Below, in pieces: positions 6,805 through 11,515 of a stretch of DNA of 11,515 nt. Location of the stretch: contig JADZBJ010000400.1 of the NCBI GenBank assembly GCA_020852155.1, positions 1-11,515 on the forward strand, read 5' to 3'. Under the pieces are notes generated by a model. The model ran no database searches. It saw nothing but the letters and a program-made list of their open reading frames with translations, and was not told where the DNA came from. A program made the translations under genes and the position numbers. Numbering within the stretch: the first letter of the stretch is position 1; each line of letters begins with the position of its first letter. The DNA is from Saprospiraceae bacterium (GTDB taxonomy: Bacteria > Bacteroidota > Bacteroidia > Chitinophagales > Saprospiraceae).

Positions 6805-7851
6805 ATGAGAGACCTCCGATATTTGTTAGCCTACGTCGTGCCGTTAACAGCATTCATGGCCGTTTCCCTGAAAGGCATTTGGGTATGGAGTACAGTCCTG
6901 TTTGTATTCGTTTTGGTGCCTCTGCTGGAGTGGTTATTGCCTCAAAGCAGCCAAAACACCGCGCCCGAAGACGAAGATCGTCGCTCTGGTGTGTTGTTTT
7001 TCGACCTGCTCCTGTATGCCAATTTACCCATTGTTTACGGGCTATGTTTTATGGCTTTTCAGGTCGTTTCATCGGCCTCGCTCACCTGGAGCGAATATGT
7101 GGGTATTGCCTTGTCTGTCGGAATTGTCGTTGGCGCCAATGGCATCAATGTGGCCCACGAACTCGGCCATCGAAACAGCGTTTTTGAACAAAATCTGGCT
7201 AAAATACTGTTGCTTCCAGCGCTTTATCAGCATTTTATTATCGAACACAATCGAGGCCACCACAAACATGTAGCCACCGATGCCGACCCGGCTACGGCGC
7301 GCTTCGGCGAGTGGGTTTTCACGTTCTGGGGGCGTTCGGTTACCGGCAGTTGGCGCAACGCCTGGCAACTCGAGCGCGAGCGCCTGCAACGTCAGGGCCA
7401 AACCGTCTGGAGCATGGACAACATGATGCTTCGTTTTATCGTCTATCAAGCGCTTTGGCTGATAACCGTCGGTTGGTTGTTCAACCTGAAAGGACTTTTC
7501 ATGGCCCTGGCAGCGGCTATTATCGGCTTTTTATTGCTCGAAACCGTCAATTACATTGAACATTACGGCTTACGGCGGCGTTTGCTGGCCTCCGGTCGTT
7601 ACGAGCCGGTCAGTCCGGCGCATTCCTGGAACAGCAACCACGAAATGGGGAGAATTATGCTGTACGAACTCACGCGCCACAGCGATCACCATTACAAGGC
7701 CACCAGAAAATACCAGATTCTGAGGCACATGGATGAAAGCCCACAACTGCCGTTGGGTTATCCGGGTTCTATTCTGCTGGCGCTGGTTCCGCCGGTGTGG
7801 TTTGCCGTGATGAATCGCAGGGTGAAAATTTTGAATGACTCGCGTCTGTAA
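6805..7851 (+). CDS. alkB: AlkB-type membrane non-haem diiron alkane/fatty-acid hydroxylase
   Basis: A 348-residue integral membrane protein of the fatty-acid desaturase/AlkB superfamily, which hydroxylates terminal carbons of alkanes or related hydrophobic substrates using O2 and electrons from rubredoxin or ferredoxin. All histidine motifs are present: HELGHR (118-123, with Arg where HELxHK is common), EHNRGHH (147-153), the AlkB-specific NYIEHYGL (249-256), and RHSDHH (291-296) followed by YQILRHMDESPQLPLGYP. Hydrophobic segments lie at about 6-22, 27-45, 64-90, 97-116, 208-245 and 321-336. The NYIEHYGL box separates it from desaturases and beta-carotene hydroxylases; a XylM-like substrate cannot be excluded. 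It is followed by metF after 83 bp in the same direction. No rubredoxin, rubredoxin reductase or alcohol dehydrogenase gene is in the window, so its electron donor must be encoded elsewhere. Confidence 0.92.
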   Translation: MRDLRYLLAYVVPLTAFMAVSLKGIWVWSTVLFVFVLVPLLEWLLPQSSQNTAPEDEDRRSGVLFFDLLLYANLPIVYGLCFMAFQVVSSASLTWSEYVGIALSVGIVVGANGINVAHELGHRNSVFEQNLAKILLLPALYQHFIIEHNRGHHKHVATDADPATARFGEWVFTFWGRSVTGSWRNAWQLERERLQRQGQTVWSMDNMMLRFIVYQALWLITVGWLFNLKGLFMALAAAIIGFLLLETVNYIEHYGLRRRLLASGRYEPVSPAHSWNSNHEMGRIMLYELTRHSDHHYKATRKYQILRHMDESPQLPLGYPGSILLALVPPVWFAVMNRRVKILNDSRL

Positions 7852-7934
7852 ATCCTTGGAAATCACTTAAATCCGGGTGTAAAACCTGATATTTGCGCCC
7901 CTGAATTTACACACACTCGCTTCCGCGCTATAAC

Positions 7935-8888
7935 ATGAAAGTTACCGAACATTTCCAGAAAGCCAAAGGCAAAACGCTCATCTCCTTTGAAGTCCTGCCC
8001 CCGCTGAAAGGCGGCAGTATGCAAGCCATTTTCAATACGCTTGACGCGTTGATGGAATTCAAACCGCCCTTCATTGATGTGACCTATCACCGTGAGGAGT
8101 TTATCTATAAAAAACGTCCGTCGGGTTATTATGAAAAAACGGCGATTCGCAAGCGCCCCGGCACCGTCGGTATTTGTGCGGCCATCATGCACCGCTATGG
8201 TGTGGATGCCGTTCCGCACCTGATTTGTGGCGGCTTTTCGGTGGATGAAACGGAAAATGCCTTGATTGACCTCAATTTTTTGGGCATCAACAATGTACTG
8301 GCGCTGCGCGGCGACGCCCGGCAGTTCGAAGACAAATTCGTTGCCGAAGAACACGGCCACAAATACGCCCTGGATCTGGTGAAACAAATTCAGGACATCA
8401 ACGAAGGTCGTTACCTCGACCAGACCATTCAAAATGGTGAACCTACCGATTTCTGTATCGGCGTGGCTGGTTACCCGGAAAAACACTTTGAATCGCCAAA
8501 CCTGGCCACCGACCTGCACTACACCAAAGCCAAGGTGGATGCCGGAGCAGATTACATCGTGACGCAGATGTTTTTCGACAATCAAAAATATTTCGATTAC
8601 GTGGCTGAATGTCGCGCCGCAGGCATCGACGTACCAATTGTAGCGGGTTTGAAACCGCTCACCCGTCGCTACCAGTTGAACTCCATTCCGCGCAAGTTTT
8701 TTATCAATATTCCGGAAGACCTCGTTCGGGAAGTGATGAAGGCCAAAGACGATGCTGCCGTTCAGCAAATTGGTATTGAATGGTGTATTGAGCAGTCAAA
8801 AGCCCTTAAAAAAGCAGGAGTACCTTGTTTGCATCTTTACACGATGGGCGATACCGAAACCAGTCGAAAAATCGCTTCGGCAGTGTAG
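7935..8888 (+). CDS. metF: 5,10-methylenetetrahydrofolate reductase
   Basis: A 317-residue TIM-barrel flavoenzyme that reduces 5,10-methylene-THF to 5-methyl-THF, the methyl donor for methionine synthesis. Length and motifs fit bacterial MetF: SFEVLPP (17-23) with the catalytic Glu19, FIDVTYH (46-52), VPHLICGG (93-100), the folate- and flavin-binding VLALRGD (121-127), the IGVAGYPEKH segment (175-184), and DYIVTQMFFD (206-215). The start at 7935 gives an N-terminus of ordinary length. The 83-bp gap after alkB shows only an imperfect -7 box (GATATTTG, 7888-7895) and no recognisable SAM or cobalamin riboswitch, so it may be co-transcribed with alkB, although the two have no metabolic link. Confidence 0.96.
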   Translation: MKVTEHFQKAKGKTLISFEVLPPLKGGSMQAIFNTLDALMEFKPPFIDVTYHREEFIYKKRPSGYYEKTAIRKRPGTVGICAAIMHRYGVDAVPHLICGGFSVDETENALIDLNFLGINNVLALRGDARQFEDKFVAEEHGHKYALDLVKQIQDINEGRYLDQTIQNGEPTDFCIGVAGYPEKHFESPNLATDLHYTKAKVDAGADYIVTQMFFDNQKYFDYVAECRAAGIDVPIVAGLKPLTRRYQLNSIPRKFFINIPEDLVREVMKAKDDAAVQQIGIEWCIEQSKALKKAGVPCLHLYTMGDTETSRKIASAV

Positions 8889-8923
8889 TTGCTTGCTCTA
8901 AACATTTCGTTAATTCATCGAAA

Positions 8924-8953
8924 CCTGAAAGGATGCCCATGCGTTTCTTTCAG
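8924..8953 (+). other. Stem-loop between metF and the secreted-protein gene
   Basis: CTGAAAG at 8925-8931 pairs exactly with CTTTCAG at 8947-8953, and one G-U and one A-U pair extend the stem inward to about 9 bp around an 11-nt loop. No T-run follows, so it is not a classical terminator. It lies in the 108-bp gap after metF, which otherwise shows no repeat and no clear promoter. A chance hairpin is possible. Confidence 0.25.
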
Positions 8954-8996
8954 ATTGTGCGTTAAGCAACGAATTGTTCCACGCAAAAATCCATTT

Positions 8997-10055
8997 ATGT
9001 ACCGTTTTTATTTGCTGTTGTTTTCATGGTTAATCAGCGCAGGAACTGCCTGGGCGCAATCCAATGCCGATTGCAATTCCGCCATGGACATTTGTGAAAA
9101 GAAAACTTACCAGATCAACAAGGCTGGCGGCGAAGGGAAAGACACGCGGGAAGCCGACTTCATTTCCTGCTTTATGAATGGCGACAATCATGGCCAGGCT
9201 GAAGAAAACTCTACCTGGATTCGCTTTGAAATCGCCCAAAAAGGCACGCTCGGTTTTGCCATTACGCCACATCGTATCCGCGACGATATTGATTTTGTGG
9301 TGTATCGCCTGGGCCCTGACGGCACTTGCCAAAGTAAAAAAATCGTACGCTGCATGGCCGCAGGCGACACTGAAGAAAGTGCCCTGACCAGCGATTGCAT
9401 GGGCCGAACAGGCCTGCGCGACGGCGAAACAGAATCCAGCGAAGACGCCGGTTGCGCCGACATCGGCGACAACGCCTGGCTCAGTCCGCTGAGGGTCGAA
9501 AAAGGGGAAAAATATCTTTTGCTGGTCAGCAACGTTACCTCACGCGGCCCCGGATTCAGCATTGATTTTTATGGCACGGCCATGTTGCCCTGCGACAAAA
9601 AACCAACGCCCAAACCTGACAAACCCAAACCGCCCAAGCCGGAGCCTAAACCCAAGGTGGAAAAACCCGCCACGCCGCCTGTTGTGATCGCTACACCGCC
9701 GCCAACGACCATCGGCAATCGGGCAGTTAAAGTCACCAACGAAGTCAAAGTAAAAAGCCGGGATTTGAAACTGACCATCTCGGATAGTCAGGTCGAAGAC
9801 GGCGATATCGTTTCTATCTTTCTGGACGATAAAAAGGTAATTGACCGCGCTTACCTGCGCTCAAAACCCAAATCTTATCAAATCACCATACCTGACGATA
9901 ACCGCGAACATTACCTGACCATTTTCGCCGACGATTTCGGTCAAGCGGAAATCAATACGGCCAAAATCGTTATTTCTGACGGCCAAAGTGAACAGGTTAT
10001 CAACTTGCTCGCTGGTCGGGATTCTCAGGAAAGCGTTAAGGTGGTGTTGCAGTGA
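8997..10055 (+). CDS. Secreted two-domain protein: cysteine-rich beta domain, Pro/Lys linker, C-terminal beta domain
   Basis: A 352-residue exported protein. The start at 8997 (MYRFYLLL) is chosen because a typical signal peptide follows at once (1-20, cleavage AWA|QS); the frame is open further upstream, to 8889, but without such a signal. Residues 23-199 form a domain often seen in Bacteroidota exported proteins, with NADCNSAMDICEK, STWIRFEIAQKGTLGFAITP (72-91), DDIDFVVYRL (96-105), WLSPLRVEKGEKYLLLVSN (161-179) and GFSIDFYGTA (186-195). It resembles PPC/jelly-roll domains. Eight cysteines, all in this region (26, 33, 58, 111, 119, 134, 153, 199), could form four disulfides. Residues 200-240 are a Pro/Lys-rich linker. 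Residues 244-352 form a second beta domain around VEDGDIVSIFLDDKKV (266-281), a pattern found at the C-terminus of many proteins of this phylum. No catalytic motif is evident. The stop codon abuts an octamer inverted element. Confidence 0.85.
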   Translation: MYRFYLLLFSWLISAGTAWAQSNADCNSAMDICEKKTYQINKAGGEGKDTREADFISCFMNGDNHGQAEENSTWIRFEIAQKGTLGFAITPHRIRDDIDFVVYRLGPDGTCQSKKIVRCMAAGDTEESALTSDCMGRTGLRDGETESSEDAGCADIGDNAWLSPLRVEKGEKYLLLVSNVTSRGPGFSIDFYGTAMLPCDKKPTPKPDKPKPPKPEPKPKVEKPATPPVVIATPPPTTIGNRAVKVTNEVKVKSRDLKLTISDSQVEDGDIVSIFLDDKKVIDRAYLRSKPKSYQITIPDDNREHYLTIFADDFGQAEINTAKIVISDGQSEQVINLLAGRDSQESVKVVLQ

Positions 10056-10057
10056 TT

Positions 10058-10182
10058 GGTTAACTGGTTATTTGTTGAATTGTGTATTTGGTTATTTGTT
10101 GGACTGGTTATTTGATTCAACTTTCCAGTTCAACAAATCCCCAAATCCCCAAATATCCAATTACCCAAATAACCAACAACAC
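10058..10182. repeat. Octamer-word inverted element A between the secreted-protein and lipoprotein genes
   Basis: The left arm (10058-10113) is seven contiguous 8-bp words, all starting with G and ending with T: GGTTAACT, GGTTATTT, GTTGAATT, GTGTATTT, GGTTATTT, GTTGGACT, GGTTATTT. A 13-bp centre (10114-10126, GATTCAACTTTCC) follows. The right arm (10127-10182) is seven words of the same style on the opposite strand, from outside in: GTGTTGTT, GGTTATTT, GGGTAATT, GGATATTT, GGGGATTT, GGGGATTT, GTTGAACT. Both arms are exactly 56 bp. Base pairing between arms is imperfect, but the word register is unbroken. The element starts 3 bp after the TGA at 10053-10055 and ends 9 bp before the lipoprotein ATG. 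Confidence 0.9.
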
Positions 10183-10191
10183 TAAAAATCT

Positions 10192-11106
10192 ATGCACAAA
10201 CCACTCCTGTTCGCCATCCTCGTTGCCCTGGCCCTGGGCTGTAATCAGCCAACTCCGGAAGAGGTACAACCATTTGCGCTGTTCAAACTCAAATTCGACC
10301 CGAATCAGGAGCGCCTGAATAACCTCGGGCAGCCATCCGGCATCCCCGCCGGACATGCTGCGCAAACGCCGGAGTTCAGGCAGATGAGTCTGCATTATAT
10401 TGAATTAGCCCCTTCAGCGCTGACATTACTGGGCGCTGGTGCGATTGTCTATAAAGGCGAAGAAACCACCAAAGGCGGCGAAAATGCCGTGGACTTTGAC
10501 AAGGTTGCCAAAGCAGGCAACAACGAAGTCATTACAGCAGTCGAACTTAAAAACATTCCGCCCGGTACGTACGAATGGATCAGGGCAAGTGTCACTTACC
10601 AGAATTACGACATCAAGTTTAACCTCAATGACATTGATTTTGTCGGCGACCTGAAACAGCAAAAAGGAACGGTGGCGTCTTTTGTGGGCTTTAATACCTA
10701 CATCACCAACATCACGCCGCGCACCAAAACGCTGTCGGTTAACGACGATAAAAAACAGGGCTTTTGGGCCTTTGAAACAAATTTCACCAATCCCTATTCG
10801 GCTTATAATCAGGTTACTTCCGGCGAAGCGCCAGCCGGCGCTACCACCGTGGTGAATCCGCTGTTTGCCACCAGTCCTGTGCCGCAAGGCTCCTGTGTCG
10901 TGACGGGCAAATTTGCCCAGCCATTGGTCATCACAGGCAATGAAAAGGAAGACCTGACGGTATTGCTTTCCTTTTCGGTCAACAATAGTTTTGAATGGGT
11001 GGATGACAACAACAACGGTCAGTTGGACTTCTATGCCAACGGTACAACACCCAACGAAAAAATCGTAGACATGGGCCTCCGCGGACTCATCCCCTCGAAA
11101 CAATGA
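10192..11106 (+). CDS. Hypothetical lipoprotein with an EF-hand-like Asp/Asn loop
   Basis: A 304-residue protein with a lipoprotein signal peptide: hydrophobic residues 4-16 and lipobox LALGC with the lipidated Cys17. After a short linker the protein looks all-beta: RQMSLHYIELAPSAL (63-77), a likely strand region AGAIVYKGEE (82-91), ELKNIPPGTYEWIRASVTY (118-136), and a C-terminal DLTVLLSFSVNNSFEWVDDNNNGQLDFY (254-281). DDNNNGQLD (271-279) resembles a calcium-binding DxNxNG loop but lacks the usual acidic residue at position 12. The alternation of strands and NIPPGTYEW is reminiscent of carbohydrate- or cell-surface-type beta sandwiches; no family is recognised. It lies between two related octamer elements and 136 bp after the secreted-protein gene. 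Whether it is co-transcribed with that gene depends on what the element does. Confidence 0.82.
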   Translation: MHKPLLFAILVALALGCNQPTPEEVQPFALFKLKFDPNQERLNNLGQPSGIPAGHAAQTPEFRQMSLHYIELAPSALTLLGAGAIVYKGEETTKGGENAVDFDKVAKAGNNEVITAVELKNIPPGTYEWIRASVTYQNYDIKFNLNDIDFVGDLKQQKGTVASFVGFNTYITNITPRTKTLSVNDDKKQGFWAFETNFTNPYSAYNQVTSGEAPAGATTVVNPLFATSPVPQGSCVVTGKFAQPLVITGNEKEDLTVLLSFSVNNSFEWVDDNNNGQLDFYANGTTPNEKIVDMGLRGLIPSKQ

Positions 11107-11113
11107 TGAATTT

Positions 11114-11302
11114 GGTTATTTGTTGAATTGGTTATTTGTGTAGTTGTTGAATTGGTTATTTGTGTAGTTGTTGAATTGGTTATTCGTGTAATCGGTTATT
11201 TGTTGAATTGGAAAGTTGAATCAAATAACCAGTTCCACAAATAACCGAATAACCAACTACACAAATAACCAACTACACAAATAACCAATTCAACAATTAC
11301 AC
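11114..11302. repeat. Octamer-word inverted element B between the lipoprotein and rlmD-type genes
   Basis: The left arm (11114-11209) is twelve in-register 8-bp words. With A=GGTTATTT, B=GTTGAATT and C=GTGTAGTT, and primes for one- or two-base variants, the order is A B A C B A C B A' C' A B. The centre GGAAAGTTGAATC (11210-11222) is the exact reverse complement of the centre of element A. The right arm (11223-11302) is ten words on the opposite strand, from outside in: C' (GTGTAATT), B, A, C, A, C, A' (GGTTATTC), A, GTGGAACT, A. Positions 11120-11146 and 11270-11296 form a 27-bp perfect inverted repeat. The outermost right-arm word holds the last codon (GTG) and stop (TAA) of the rlmD-type gene. 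It fills the gap between two convergent genes. Confidence 0.93.
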
Positions 11303-11515
11303 AATTTTCCCTTCCTTCAATTCCAGCAGCGCCACACATTCGATATGATGTGTATGCGGGAACATATCTACCGGGCGCACCTTGATTACATCGTATTTTT
11401 CAGACAATAACAGCACGTCGCGGGCCTGAGTGGCCGGGTTACAACTCACATAGACGATGCGTGGAGCCGCCAGATCGAGTAAAAACTGGACGGCTTTTTC
11501 GTGCATGCCTGCACG
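11297..11515 (-). CDS. rlmD: 23S rRNA (uracil-C5) methyltransferase, RlmD/RumA family, C-terminal part
   Basis: Only the last 72 codons are present; the gene continues beyond the right edge. The fragment opens with RAGMHEKA, the end of the DPPRxGxH motif. VYVSCNPATQARD (21-33 of the fragment) carries the nucleophilic Cys25 that attacks uracil C6. HHIECVALLEL (56-66) carries the general-base Glu59. These are the family hallmarks of TrmA/RlmC/RlmD SAM-dependent m5U methyltransferases. Bacteroidota usually encode the rRNA-directed form, so rlmD is a reasonable name, but the domains that choose the target are outside the window. The stop codon falls inside the first word of the octamer element. 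Confidence 0.85.
   Translation of the reverse strand, partial: RAGMHEKAVQFLLDLAAPRIVYVSCNPATQARDVLLLSEKYDVIKVRPVDMFPHTHHIECVALLELKEGKIV

Noticed and set aside
7852..7934. SAM or cobalamin riboswitch upstream of metF
   Set aside because: The 83-bp gap shows none of the conserved helices or motifs and is too short for a cobalamin type.
7863..8768. Long minus-strand open frame (301 codons) opposite metF
   Set aside because: It is the antisense shadow of metF, which has full family motifs on the plus strand; the antisense product has no recognisable domain.
3100..11302. Arrays as CRISPR loci
   Set aside because: Units of 7-8 bp without spacers and with inverted symmetry do not fit a CRISPR array, and no cas gene is present.
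10056..11302. Octamer elements as MITEs or insertion-sequence remnants
   Set aside because: There are no target-site duplications or defined ends: the arms are made of repeated words, differ in length, and run into coding sequence at stop codons. Copying of the centre between sites is still possible.

Overview
The window is chromosomal DNA of a member of the Bacteroidota, most likely of the Saprospiria group; the lineage is an inference. The grounds are a GldJ/GldK-like SUMF1-fold protein, a two-domain secreted protein of a kind common in this phylum, three Bacteroidota-type -7 boxes (TAnnTTTG), and start codons without Shine-Dalgarno sequences. No rRNA, tRNA, CRISPR array, insertion sequence or phage gene was seen.

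Layout. Positions 59-1906 hold two minus-strand genes: a family 2 glycosyltransferase followed by an exported SUMF1/FGE-fold protein. Diverging from them is a class V PLP enzyme (1949-3115). It converges on a minus-strand pair, a GumC/Wzc-like polysaccharide co-polymerase with a degenerate kinase domain followed by xseB. Next come a conserved unknown gene (5698-6183) and tsaE (6278-6712), both minus. alkB (6805-7851, plus) diverges from tsaE, with promoter elements of both genes interleaved. metF, a two-domain secreted protein and a lipoprotein follow on the plus strand. The 3' end of an rlmD-type rRNA methyltransferase enters from the right edge on the minus strand.

The glycosyltransferase and the GumC-like protein point to cell-surface polysaccharide synthesis. 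tsaE, xseB, metF and rlmD are housekeeping genes. alkB suggests oxidation of alkanes or similar hydrophobic compounds. The secreted protein and the lipoprotein are envelope or extracellular proteins without assignable activity.

The most unusual content is non-coding. Four gaps are filled by short-period repeats (8, 7, 8 and 8 bp) that begin at, or inside, the stop codons of the adjacent genes. Three of them are inverted: a perfect 31-bp inverted repeat at 3100-3177, and two elements at 10058-10182 and 11114-11302. The latter two are built from in-register 8-bp words that read away from each stop codon and meet at an identical 13-bp centre. The arm downstream of each stop codon is almost free of C and carries stop codons in all frames. 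This looks like a stop-codon-anchored family of hairpin elements, perhaps acting as terminators or mRNA 3' ends; the function is inference.
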